In this document: piece after piece, positions 16,733 through 24,537 of the stretch
Numbering within the stretch: the first letter of the stretch is position 1
Layout of the letters: each line of letters opens with the position of its first letter
NCBI RefSeq assembly: GCF_014643695.1
Contig: NZ_BMJY01000009.1
Location: 48,452 to 112,451, forward strand
Direction of reading: 5' to 3'
Length of the DNA stretch: 64,000 nt
From: Microbacterium album
GTDB taxonomy: Bacteria; Actinomycetota; Actinomycetes; Actinomycetales; Microbacteriaceae
Notes under the pieces: generated by a model
What the model was told of the DNA's origin: nothing
The model's database searches: none
The model's input: the letters and a program-made list of their open reading frames with translations, nothing else
Position numbers and translations under genes: made by a program

Positions 16733-17727
16733 CTCGTTCCTCGGTATCTCTGTGCGAGGGCGTGGAAAGCGCGCTTCGGCGTCCACGTGCCGTCAGGGTG
16801 GGCGGCGACGATGCCGTAGCTCGCCAGGTCGAGGTCCCGACCGGGCTCGTCGGAGGTGGTCAGGGCGGGTTCGCTGAATCCCCAGACGAAGGTCCCGTCC
16901 ACTCCGACGCGATCGAAGGTGTCGAGCACGCCGGTGATGTAGTCGGCCTGTTCCTGCTCGTCGCGCACGAGATTTGTCGGAACGGTCAGTTCCGTGCGTC
17001 CGCCGAGCACTCCTGCGGCGGTCGAGGCCTTGTCGGCGGCGCCGCGGTAGGTGCAGGAGCCGAACTCGAACACGTAACAGGGCTTGCCGTGAGCGTGGGC
17101 CTGATCGGCGAGCGCGCGGATGTCGTCCTCGAATCGCCACGCGTTGCGTGCATCCCGGTAGCGGTCCGCGCCGACGACGTCGAAGATGGACCAATCCGGT
17201 CGCTCCCAGTCCCCCGCGCCGTACGAGATGGGCCCGGCGAAACGCGCTCGCGCATCCTCGACGAGTTCGGCGAGCAGGCGCCGCAGCCGTCGGTTGGCGA
17301 TCGGGAGCAGCGGGAAGGTCACCGTCAGCAGTGATCCTCGGCTCCAGAACGTCGGGCCGGGAAGCATGCCCGGGATCGACAGCGTGAGCTCGCACCCCAC
17401 CACCAGCCCGGCCGTGGCCCCGGACCTCCGAAGGCGCTCGGCGTCGTCGGCGGCGGACCGCACGGCCGCACGCAGCTCGTGCGCGGGACGATCGAACGGG
17501 CGCGGTTGCAGCCAGACCGCCAGGCCCTCCTCGGCGGCGAGACCCGCCGCAGTGCCGAGGCGCCGCGGATCGCTCGCCATGACCAGCACGGCGGTGCAGC
17601 CGAGATCCTCGCGGATGGCCCGGAAGTCGCGTCGCGCTGCCTGCTCGGTGAAAGAGGGGTTGCTGTCGAAGCCCTTCTCGTAGATGACACCGGCGTCGTA
17701 CCCGATCCCGCGAACAGGATCAGCCAT
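16729..17727 (-). CDS. Putative TIM-barrel glycoside-hydrolase-like protein
   Basis: 332 soluble residues. The pattern of short hydrophobic strands ending in conserved polar residues (GYDAG, AVLVMASDP, GLVVGCELTL, FDVVGADRYRDA, CYVFEFGS, GTFVWGFSEPAL) suggests a beta/alpha barrel like cellulase or GH39-type enzymes; the Glu residues in VGCELTL and VFEFGS would be candidate acid/base and nucleophile. No family is firmly recognised. It overlaps the TetR gene by 8 bp upstream and the CPBP gene by 4 bp downstream, so all three are translated as a unit. Confidence 0.65.
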   Translation of the reverse strand: MADPVRGIGYDAGVIYEKGFDSNPSFTEQAARRDFRAIREDLGCTAVLVMASDPRRLGTAAGLAAEEGLAVWLQPRPFDRPAHELRAAVRSAADDAERLRRSGATAGLVVGCELTLSIPGMLPGPTFWSRGSLLTVTFPLLPIANRRLRRLLAELVEDARARFAGPISYGAGDWERPDWSIFDVVGADRYRDARNAWRFEDDIRALADQAHAHGKPCYVFEFGSCTYRGAADKASTAAGVLGGRTELTVPTNLVRDEQEQADYITGVLDTFDRVGVDGTFVWGFSEPALTTSDEPGRDLDLASYGIVAAHPDGTWTPKRAFHALAQRYRGTR

Positions 17728-18364
17728 CGTCGACTCCCAGCGCCCGGAACAGGTACGGCACGACGTGCGCGCGCAACTCGCCGAGATCGACGCCGGGGTC
17801 GCGCTGCACGAGAGTGATCGCGCGATCCAGCACGCTCTCGACGAGCCCCGTCGCCACATCCAGCGGAATCTCCGTGAATGCGCCCTGTTCCATACCGGCG
17901 CGCAGGATGCTGCGCAGCAGTGCGGTGTCGTCATCGTCGTTGATGAGGTACAGAGGAGTGCCCTCGGCGGTGCGGTGCGAGACCGCGACCTCGACCGCCG
18001 CGGAGATCGCGTGCCGGTGGGCGTCGACGTGGGCGACGTATGCCTCGGCGTAGGCGCGCAACCGCGCGGCGGGTTCCTCGATCACCTCGACCGCGGCCAG
18101 CACGCTCTCGCCGAGAGCGGCGAAGACCGTGCCCACGAGCTCGAGCAGCAGCCCTTCCTTGGACGCGAAGTAATACACCACCGCGCTCTTGGCGATCTGC
18201 GCCCGGCGCGCGATCTCCGCCAAGGACGCACGGTGATACCCGACCTCGTTGACCGTCGCGACGGCAGCATCGACGAGCTGACGACGGCGGGCCAACTCGA
18301 TGAACGTGCGCGCGCCCTCCCGAGGCTCCGCCGGGGGCGGCGCGGGGGTCGGTTCAGAACGCAC
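17720..18364 (-). CDS. TetR-family regulator heading the hydrolase-CPBP operon
   Basis: 214 residues with a 25-residue Pro-rich lead, then the HTH (AVATVNEVGYHRASLAEIARRAQIAKSAVVYYFASKEGLLLE) and a helical ligand domain. It is the first gene of a coupled operon with a TIM-barrel hydrolase-like gene and a CPBP protease gene, so it probably autoregulates the set through the 23-bp dyad touching its start. Confidence 0.9.
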   Translation of the reverse strand: MRSEPTPAPPPAEPREGARTFIELARRRQLVDAAVATVNEVGYHRASLAEIARRAQIAKSAVVYYFASKEGLLLELVGTVFAALGESVLAAVEVIEEPAARLRAYAEAYVAHVDAHRHAISAAVEVAVSHRTAEGTPLYLINDDDDTALLRSILRAGMEQGAFTEIPLDVATGLVESVLDRAITLVQRDPGVDLGELRAHVVPYLFRALGVDDG

Positions 18365-18365
18365 G

Positions 18366-18388
18366 GACTGATTTTAGAACGATCGGTC
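18366..18388. promoter_or_regulatory. TetR operator at the start of the operon
   Basis: GACTGAT-N9-ATCGGTC is an inverted repeat with 6 of 7 half-site positions paired, ending two bases before the TetR start codon. GACCGATC-like half-sites are common for TetR proteins. Binding here would occlude the promoter or start of the transcript. Confidence 0.55.
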
Positions 18389-18488
18389 GAAGCGTGTCCA
18401 CACCTCGCGGCGCGTGGGCGTGAAGCCCGGGTCACGAGCCGAGCGGAGCAACCCCTTCACAGCCGGCGAGCGGAGCGTGCCGGTGGTC

Positions 18489-18971
18489 TCATGCTGCGTC
18501 GTTCTCGGCAAGGGCCGCGAGGGCACTGGTCACCGCGCTCCATCCGTCGAAGAAACCGAGTTCCTCGTGTCGGTCACGGTCCGCGGGGTTCCCGTGCCGC
18601 ACCACCACGCGATAGAGAGTGCCGTCGGGGTGCTCGGCGAGGCTGACCTCGGCGGCCATCGGGACCGGGGCGGGAGCAGCAGGGCGCAAGGTGCTGCTGA
18701 TCGCGTTGGTGAAGACGAGCCTGGCCTGTGGTTCCACGATCAGGAAGAGACCATCGGCGTGAGGCACGAAGGTGTCGCCGTCGTCGCTCATGCTGGTGAC
18801 GAATGCTCCGCCTGGCTGGACGTCGAGACTGTCGATGCGCGCGATGGTCGGCGCAGGAACCCACCACTGTTGCAACCGCTCCGGCTCGGTCCAGGCACGC
18901 CACACGACCGAACGTGGTGCGCGGATCACGCGCTCGATCGTGAGGTCGAGACGGGGATCGAACGTGGTCAT
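18489..18971 (-). CDS. SRPBCC (AHSA1/START-like) domain protein
   Basis: 160 residues with an Aha1/START helix-grip fold: LTIERVIRAPRSVVWRAWTEPERLQQWWVPAPT at the start and a C-terminal helix GFFDGWSAVTSALAALAE. The fold forms a deep pocket for a hydrophobic ligand; this subgroup (DUF/ATPase activator-like) usually has no known reaction. Its start overlaps the ArsR stop by 4 bp, the standard ArsR-SRPBCC pair of actinobacteria. Confidence 0.9.
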   Translation of the reverse strand: MTTFDPRLDLTIERVIRAPRSVVWRAWTEPERLQQWWVPAPTIARIDSLDVQPGGAFVTSMSDDGDTFVPHADGLFLIVEPQARLVFTNAISSTLRPAAPAPVPMAAEVSLAEHPDGTLYRVVVRHGNPADRDRHEELGFFDGWSAVTSALAALAENDAA

Positions 18972-19300
18972 TGGTCCTCCTGCTGATCGGTGACGAACTG
19001 TTCGAGACGGTCGGTGCGCTGCTCCCAGAGCTCGCGCTGCTCGGCGAGCCAGCCCTCGACGAGCAAGAGGCGGTCGCGGTTGAGCGTGCAGGTGCGGACC
19101 CGCCCGGACTTGCGCGTGCGGATGAGCCCCGTGGACTCGAGCATGCGCACATGCTTCACGAACGACGGCAGGGTGATCGGAAACGGCTCCGCCAGCTCAC
19201 CCACGCTCGCCGACCCCGCACCGAGACGCCGGATCACAGCGCGCCTGGTCGGGTCGGCGAGCGCGACGAACAGTCCGTCCAAAGCACGATGCTTAGCCAT
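18968..19300 (-). CDS. ArsR-family HTH regulator
   Basis: 110-residue winged-helix repressor: FVALADPTRRAVIRRLGAGSASVGELAEPFPITLPSFVKHVRMLESTGLIRTRKSGRVRTCTLNRDRL. It lacks the Cys motifs of metal sensors, as in other members paired with SRPBCC proteins. It probably represses its own operon through AAGTAT repeats upstream. Confidence 0.92.
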   Translation of the reverse strand: MAKHRALDGLFVALADPTRRAVIRRLGAGSASVGELAEPFPITLPSFVKHVRMLESTGLIRTRKSGRVRTCTLNRDRLLLVEGWLAEQRELWEQRTDRLEQFVTDQQEDQ

Positions 19301-19306
19301 GTGGAA

Positions 19307-19347
19307 AAGTATTTCAGGCCCGGATACTTAGCGCAAGGGGAAAGTAT
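19307..19347. promoter_or_regulatory. AAGTAT repeat cluster upstream of ArsR
   Basis: AAGTAT at 19307-19312, its complement ATACTT at 19324-19329 and another AAGTAT at 19342-19347 are spaced 17-18 bp apart in an A/T-rich pocket just upstream of the ArsR start. The spacing and symmetry suit a winged-helix operator overlapping the promoter. Confidence 0.5.
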
Positions 19348-19449
19348 TGGGGACGTGCAGGACGGGCACTGCCGCGACGTCTGTCCGTGCCGCACGTGGC
19401 AATCGGAAGGAGGTCGAGCCGAGCGAGACGCCCGGACGCTCCGCGATCG

Positions 19450-20325
19450 TCACCGCGGAAAGCAGGCTCCGGCTTGAGCTTCGAGCAGGGTCCACAATCG
19501 TGCCGCCTTCTTTCGATCGCGGAACACTCGCCAGAGGCGTCGCTCGGCCGGTCTGCCGGTGGACCCGATCAATCCGCCCGGACCGTAGAATCGTCCGCCT
19601 GCGTCCGTGGCCCTGGCGGCGAGCACCGCAGGTCCGGCGCCGTCGCGAGCGGTCTGGATGAGACCCGCCTTGATCATCCAGTTGTCCGATCGGTGCTGGC
19701 TCTTGACGAACCCGGAAGCCGCGGCGATGTCGGTCGCCGCCGCCCCGGGGTGCGCGACCGCGGCGCTGATGCCCCAACCGTGCTCTCGCGACCTCCGGTC
19801 GAGCTCGCACGCGAACAGACCGAGGCCGATCTTGCTCCTCGCGTACTGGGAGATCGGACGATACGGAGCGCCTTCCGTCCACGGGCCGGCGGCCGCCTGC
19901 GACAGAACCCGGCTCGGAAGCCGACCGATCTGCGCGGAGAGGCTCGTCTGAGCGACCACCCGTGCGCCGGATTGACGAACAGGAGAGTTTCGCAGGAGGG
20001 GGAACAGGAGCGCGGTGAGCGCGACATGGCCCAGGAGGTTGGTCTGCCACTGCAGCTCGTAGCCGTCCGGAGTGTAGCTCGGCGTGCGCGGCGCGAAGAT
20101 GCCAGCGTTGAGGACGAGCACGTCGATCGCTCTTCCGTCCGCGAGCAGCTCTGACGTGTAGTGGCGCACCGATGCAGACGACGACAGGTCGAGTTCGGCT
20201 CTGGTGGGTGCGAGGACCTCGAATCCGGCGGCCACGAGTCCCGCCAGGATGTGAGCGCCGATACCGCGACTCGCGCCGGTCACAAGAGCGAGCCGCTGCC
20301 GGGAGCCATCCCCGATGTCAGGCAC
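19450..20325 (-). CDS. SDR-family oxidoreductase
   Basis: 291 residues. The cofactor motif VTGASRGIG is at about 15-23, LNAG near 85, and the catalytic Tyr-x3-Lys in SQYARSKIG. It resembles the retinol-dehydrogenase/WWOX-like subgroup, which tolerates a 20-residue insertion before the catalytic Tyr. The substrate is unknown. It stands alone on the minus strand; no operator is obvious upstream. Confidence 0.88.
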   Translation of the reverse strand: MPDIGDGSRQRLALVTGASRGIGAHILAGLVAAGFEVLAPTRAELDLSSSASVRHYTSELLADGRAIDVLVLNAGIFAPRTPSYTPDGYELQWQTNLLGHVALTALLFPLLRNSPVRQSGARVVAQTSLSAQIGRLPSRVLSQAAAGPWTEGAPYRPISQYARSKIGLGLFACELDRRSREHGWGISAAVAHPGAAATDIAAASGFVKSQHRSDNWMIKAGLIQTARDGAGPAVLAARATDAGGRFYGPGGLIGSTGRPAERRLWRVFRDRKKAARLWTLLEAQAGACFPR

Positions 20326-20692
20326 GCTTCACCTTCCCCACGGCGGTGGGAGCTGGCGCGGACGCGTTCCGTCCCGGGCGCGGGGCTCGACGCATACAGA
20401 CCTCCGAAGTCAGCTGGGCAACCTCACCAACATGGCCGCTCCGGGCGGAGCGGGGCTAGTCCTCGAAAGTTGACACTTCCGCTGACACCGTCGGTCTGAG
20501 GTGGGAGAGCCCGGACGTGACCGCGCCCAGACTCGTAGGCGAGGATCGACAGCAGCGATGACCCGCCGGAGTTCCCGCTCCAGTCTCGTGATCCGCGACC
20601 GCACGGCATCTATTTCAGCGGTGGTCTCCGGACGTGCACAGTTCCCGGGCTACCGAGCGCCCCTCGAATCGTGCGTGGTGCGCAAAGAAAAG
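20326..20692. other. Gene-poor stretch left of the island
   Basis: I see no supported gene here. A short minus-strand frame (20410-20604) starts with a possible coiled coil but has no Shine-Dalgarno and ends in low-quality sequence. A pair of TGACAC words (CGAAAGTTGACACTTCC and CGCTGACACC) near 20465-20490 could be the scar of an old insertion-sequence end. Confidence 0.4.
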
Positions 20693-20715
20693 ACCCGGCG
20701 CCAGAGGCGCCGGGT
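20693..20715 (-). terminator. Rho-independent terminator downstream of the NYN fragment
   Basis: ACCCGGCGCC (20693-20702) and its exact complement at 20706-20715 form a 10-bp stem with a 3-base loop. On the minus strand it is followed by TCTTTTCTTT. It lies 25 bp past the NYN stop, so the fragment keeps its original terminator. Confidence 0.85.
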
Positions 20716-20739
20716 GGTATGGCCCCATGGTAGCACTCG

Positions 20740-21237
20740 TCACCACGGCGCCGGATTCGTGATCCGCGACGAGATGACGTTCGGGAGCTGATGCGAGGAG
20801 AGGTCGTCGGGCGCAAGGCGGTACCACCAGTGGCTGCCAGCGCCTTCGCTTGGCGTTCCTGCGAGCTTCCCCGCGCGGACGCCCTTCGTCGGGTTGATCA
20901 GCCCGACCGGGACGTGCTCGCGCGCGACGCTGATCGGGTAGGCCAGATCGCTGTCGTTGCTGATGACGACAGCCGCATCGACCTTGCGGGTGAGCACGTC
21001 GATCAGCAGATGGGAGGCGACATTCACATCGCTGCCCTTCTCCTCGCGCCGAGCGACGGAGGCCATGAACGTCGCGCCCAGGACATCCTGACCGCTGTGA
21101 TCCTGGATCCTGATCGGCCAATCCGGTTCGACGAGAACGGGCTTGCCGTTGCGTCCTTTGACGGCCAGCGGAGCCGACCCGGCGCGCGATGTACGTGCCG
21201 AAAGACCAAGCCCACAGCGATATGGCATCAATATCAA
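20740..21237 (-). pseudogene. 5'-truncated NYN (PIN-like) domain gene at the island edge
   Basis: The readable part matches the C-terminal half of NYN/LabA-type nuclease proteins: [45 protein letters not shown] and [15 protein letters not shown], with the acidic residues of the active site. The N-terminal strand with its catalytic Asp (usually a VYxDGxN motif) is absent; homology begins near 21205 and upstream sequence turns A/T-rich at once and becomes the Mrr gene. The gene therefore looks cut by insertion or deletion at the left end of the island. A TTG at 21235 could still start a product, but without the nuclease core. Confidence 0.7.
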
Positions 21238-21923
21238 CCGCTATCCCGAAAGGTTGAAAGACCCTTCTCGGCTGCTCCGAGCTTCTGCTCTAGATCGTCC
21301 AGCTGCGGGTAAGCCCACGAAAGCGCCTCGGCTGGGCTATGAACATCGATGGCGGGCAACATGTCACCCCTCGGGGGGTACTGTCCTGCGAGGACGCTAA
21401 AGAGGACGTCCTTAATCTGCGCTAGAACGACGGCGCCGCTATAGCCGTACGTTGGCGCCTCCGGACGAAGCCCGTATTCTTCGCGATGCGGCTTGGGCAG
21501 TGCCCAGTATCGAGCGTGGGCCGAGGCAGCTCTCTTTGGTAGCGCTCGGACCTGCTCAAGAACGATCTCATCAGCCGCTATCGCCTTGAGATCCATGATC
21601 GATGTGACGTGCACGTTGCTCTTGTGGGTCACGGCAACTGCGCCGCTCTGAGCCCCGGACTCGGACAGCAAGATCCCACGATCTGCACCGACGTCCTCGA
21701 CGATCGATCTCAGAGTCAGCACGTGGGACTTGTCGACTGGTCGCTTCCAGTGCTTGCACTCGATGACCCAGTTCACGGCCAATCCAGCACGCTCGAAACT
21801 CGCGTAGACATCTACGTCATGGCTCCCACGCGCCCCAATAACTCGCAGGTCGGTGCGCACGTCGAAGCCGAGCTCTTGGAACAGTCCTGCTGCCTGTTCT
21901 TGGTAATCACGCCAACCCGTCAA
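21234..21923 (-). CDS. Mrr-like restriction endonuclease domain protein
   Basis: 229 residues. The N-terminal 110 residues form a Mrr-type PD-(D/E)xK nuclease: [17 protein letters not shown], then Asp36/Asp38 in HDVDVY and Glu55-Cys-Lys57 in WVIECKHW, followed by the [21 protein letters not shown] strand-helix. Mrr-family enzymes cut foreign or modified DNA. The second half is not recognised. The TTG start lies one base after the SLOG stop (TAGGTTG), so translation is probably coupled; the gene is third in the TIR-SLOG operon. Composition is more A/T-rich than the flanks. Confidence 0.85.
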   Translation of the reverse strand: MTGWRDYQEQAAGLFQELGFDVRTDLRVIGARGSHDVDVYASFERAGLAVNWVIECKHWKRPVDKSHVLTLRSIVEDVGADRGILLSESGAQSGAVAVTHKSNVHVTSIMDLKAIAADEIVLEQVRALPKRAASAHARYWALPKPHREEYGLRPEAPTYGYSGAVVLAQIKDVLFSVLAGQYPPRGDMLPAIDVHSPAEALSWAYPQLDDLEQKLGAAEKGLSTFRDSG

Positions 21924-21924
21924 C

Positions 21925-22755
21925 CTAGTTCGCCGCTTCCGTGAGCAGGCGCACGGTCGCACGCGCGATGTCGGCTGGCCTATGGCTGATAGTAAGAAGC
22001 CGCAACAGTTCTTCGTCACGGTGAGGACCAATAGCGGCACTAGCGTATGCGTCATGCAGCGCGTCCAGCGCGACTAGGACCTGTGCGTCCTCACTGTCCG
22101 CGGGGTACGCTCGGGGCGCCCAACCGTCGAAATACTGTGGATATAGACGCTGCGCGACTGCCGCTGCTGCGCCACCGTACCCTCCAGCGACGAGGAGCAG
22201 GCATCCGGACTGAATCGTCAGACGGGCCTCTTCGATCACGCCGGGTTCGGCGCCGACGTAGCCCGCGAGGCGCCCCCCAACAATCAGACGGGCTGTTGTT
22301 CCGCTCGCGACATACTCGCGCATCGCGGTCAATGCGCTGCCCGCGTCGTGACTCCAAGAGCCGTCCAGGGCACGTGAGATCGGCACCGTCTTACGCGACT
22401 CGGAAACCAACGTCAGCCTGCCGATGTCACCGAGATTCCTGTCTGCCGCCATCAGCTCGTCTGCCGTGAGCTTCCGGTACTCAGATTCGGCGAGTGTGAT
22501 CTCGAGCGCGGATCGTCCGCTGCTGAAACGTTGTGCCTCTTCGATCAGGATCTCGGTGTAGCCACCGGGATTGAGGTGACCCCCGTATACGACCGTTCCT
22601 TCCGCGAGCATGATCGCTCTGCCTACTTCGGCGACGACCAGTCGGCAGTGTTGCTCAGTGAGACCAAGACGTGAGAGATCGGCGCTCTCAGAGACTGATA
22701 AGGCGACTTTCTGGCCCGACAGAGCGTCTCGCGAGATGAGGGTGGGCTCGCTCAT
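21925..22755 (-). CDS. SLOG-family nucleotide-sensor protein, TIR-associated type
   Basis: 276 residues. A SLOG (Rossmann-like, DprA/LOG superfamily) domain is visible: KVALSVSESADLSRLGLTEQH, VVAEVGRAIMLAEGTVVYGG, HLNPGGYTEILIEEA (glycine motif at 58-65), and a second glycine-rich part RLIVGGRLAGYVGAEPGVIEEARLTIQ with LLVAGGYGGAAAAV. Related SLOG domains bind NAD-derived or other nucleotide signals; ThsA of Thoeris senses TIR products this way. The ATG overlaps the TIR stop by 4 bp, so sensor and presumed signal maker are co-translated. Exact SLOG subfamily (STALD/TPALS-like) is inferred. Confidence 0.8.
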   Translation of the reverse strand: MSEPTLISRDALSGQKVALSVSESADLSRLGLTEQHCRLVVAEVGRAIMLAEGTVVYGGHLNPGGYTEILIEEAQRFSSGRSALEITLAESEYRKLTADELMAADRNLGDIGRLTLVSESRKTVPISRALDGSWSHDAGSALTAMREYVASGTTARLIVGGRLAGYVGAEPGVIEEARLTIQSGCLLLVAGGYGGAAAAVAQRLYPQYFDGWAPRAYPADSEDAQVLVALDALHDAYASAAIGPHRDEELLRLLTISHRPADIARATVRLLTEAAN

Positions 22756-23972
22756 GTCTTGAGTGCTCCACCGCGCGCAGCGAACGTTCGGGGCGTCAAG
22801 ATGTCGACGTCGACATCGTGGCCTGCCACCGCGCACAACTGCAGCAGCACCTCTCGTTCCGCGGGCCCGAGCGGCGGATCGGGGTGAATGATCCAGAGGT
22901 GCTTGTCATCTGGCTGCGTCTCTTGATGTGAAGCGAGCCAGGGGGCGAGCGTGGTCGGCTCAGGCGATTGCGCAGGAAGCCAATCGAACCCGTCCTCCGA
23001 GAGATAGGACGTCTGCGCTTGCCAAAGAGTGTTCTTGAGCGTCTCGTCGACGAGCCTGTTGAGAGCAAGAGCAACCCCGGGATCAGGATCGGCGAGGTCA
23101 CAGACCACCGAGGGGACGTGGTCCATCAGGAAGGAGCCCCGCTCCTCACCGGCAGTGAGCGCGTACATGCAAACGACCGACATGCCGCTGTGCTTTGCGG
23201 CGTGGACCTCACGTTGCGTCCACTCTCGTGCGGCGTACACGTCGGTGCGGATCATCAGCAACGCGCTGCTGCCAGCGGCGTCCTTAAGCGTCCTCTCCCA
23301 GTCGCCACCCGGTTGGATGTCTTGCGCGTCGAAGAACGCCGACAGGTGAGACTGCTGGATGTGGTCACGCACACGCTCGAACATCGCGGGACCGGAACGC
23401 GAAGCCTCCTCTGAAGAACGGTGCTTCGTGTGACTCACGAACACCGTCAGTCGTGCGGGGAAGTTCGCCTCCTGCTGGAGCTGCTGGGTGATCGCCTGCG
23501 CCAGCTCGCGCCCGAACAAGCCGGCATCCGTGTTCACGTCAGCGGGCAGGGTCTGGATGCCGCCGAGGATCTGATTGACGATGCTGGTGCCCCATTGCAA
23601 GCCTTTCGCCACGACGGGGTAGACGCCTACGCCAGCGCTCTGGTTCAGTTCGGCGATCTCGCGAAGATACGTGTTCCATGGATTGGCCGCCTCGGCCGCT
23701 GCGCGGAGCAAGTTCGTGTCGATGATCGGGACGATTGCATTGAACTGTGCGGTCGGGAGTCCCTCGCCGAGCGGCGTCGCAATGCCCAAGGGCCGTGGCG
23801 GCCCTCCGTCGTCCCAGGGATCGCTGCGCGCATACACCTCAACGGCACCGCCAGCCAGGCCCGAGAATGCGGGGCTATGGAAGTGCTCATGGAGCTCCGC
23901 GAATCGCTCGGCGCCGATCGCGTCGTCGGGGTGCCAGACGACGAATACGTCAAGGATCGGCGGGATCGGCAC
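22752..23972 (-). CDS. Tandem TIR-domain protein, first gene of the TIR-SLOG-Mrr operon
   Basis: 406 residues. A clear TIR domain spans about 174-300: LTVFVSHTKHRSSEEA, FFDAQDIQPGGDWERTLKDA, SALLMIRTDVYAAREWTQREVHAAKH. The W251-x3-E255 element matches the catalytic Glu position of NAD-cleaving TIRs. The N-terminal 125 residues look like a second TIR-type fold (ILDVFVVWHPDD, EVYARSDPWDDG, AIVPIIDTNLLRA, W99NTYLREIAE). The C-terminal 60 residues (KHLWIIHPDPPLGPAEREVLLQLCAVAG) are not recognised. The start is GTG with AAAGGAGA. The likely role is making a nucleotide signal or depleting NAD on infection. Confidence 0.85.
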   Translation of the reverse strand: MPIPPILDVFVVWHPDDAIGAERFAELHEHFHSPAFSGLAGGAVEVYARSDPWDDGGPPRPLGIATPLGEGLPTAQFNAIVPIIDTNLLRAAAEAANPWNTYLREIAELNQSAGVGVYPVVAKGLQWGTSIVNQILGGIQTLPADVNTDAGLFGRELAQAITQQLQQEANFPARLTVFVSHTKHRSSEEASRSGPAMFERVRDHIQQSHLSAFFDAQDIQPGGDWERTLKDAAGSSALLMIRTDVYAAREWTQREVHAAKHSGMSVVCMYALTAGEERGSFLMDHVPSVVCDLADPDPGVALALNRLVDETLKNTLWQAQTSYLSEDGFDWLPAQSPEPTTLAPWLASHQETQPDDKHLWIIHPDPPLGPAEREVLLQLCAVAGHDVDVDILTPRTFAARGGALKT

Positions 23973-24054
23973 GCGCTCTCCTTTCGAAACGCCGCCTCAT
24001 CGGGGCGATGTCGGTGGTCAAAAGTAGACTATCCCTGGAAGGGAGGAGCCCGAC

Positions 24055-24522
24055 ATGAGCAACCAGCACAACATCTTCATCAGCCACCGTCACGAGGACG
24101 ACGCGCTGGTCGGAGATCTCAAGAAGATGCTCTCCGGCAGCGGAGCCGAGATCCGGGACTCGTCGATCACGAGCGAGACCCCGAACAACGCGAAGAGCCC
24201 CGACTACATCAGACAGATCCTGGCTGACCAGATCCGATGGGCCGGAAAGATCATCGTCATCATCTCCCCCGACACGAAGAACCACGAGTGGGTCGACTGG
24301 GAGATCGAGTACGCCCGCAAGTTCCCCGACAAGCGGATCGTCGGGGTCTGGGCACCAGGCACCACGCACGACGACATGCCCGAGCCGCTGGAAGACTACG
24401 CGAACGCGATCGTCAACTGGGATGCCCAGGCGATCATCGACGCTCTTGACGGCAAGGACAACTGGACAGAACCCAGTGGTGCTCCCGCGCCTGTGCAGTC
24501 GATTCCGCGGGCTGCCTGCTGA
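24055..24522 (+). CDS. ThsB-like TIR protein (MTH538 family)
   Basis: 155 residues that fit the TIR-like MTH538/ThsB family (PF08937): NIFISHRHEDDALVGDLKKML, SPDYIRQILADQIRWAGKIIVIISPDTKNHEWVDWEIEYARK and RIVGVWAPG. Glu83 after W79/W82 occupies the catalytic position. In Thoeris such proteins make a cyclic ADP-ribose isomer after phage recognition. The start has GGGAGGAG upstream. It is divergent from the tandem-TIR operon (82-bp gap) and is followed 15 bp later by the Nmad2 gene. Confidence 0.85.
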   Translation: MSNQHNIFISHRHEDDALVGDLKKMLSGSGAEIRDSSITSETPNNAKSPDYIRQILADQIRWAGKIIVIISPDTKNHEWVDWEIEYARKFPDKRIVGVWAPGTTHDDMPEPLEDYANAIVNWDAQAIIDALDGKDNWTEPSGAPAPVQSIPRAAC

Positions 24523-24537
24523 ATAGGGAGGGCGATC

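Noticed and set aside
20410..20604. Small minus-strand ORF with a coiled-coil start
   Set aside because: No Shine-Dalgarno, no recognised family, low-complexity end; could be debris of an IS or a former gene.
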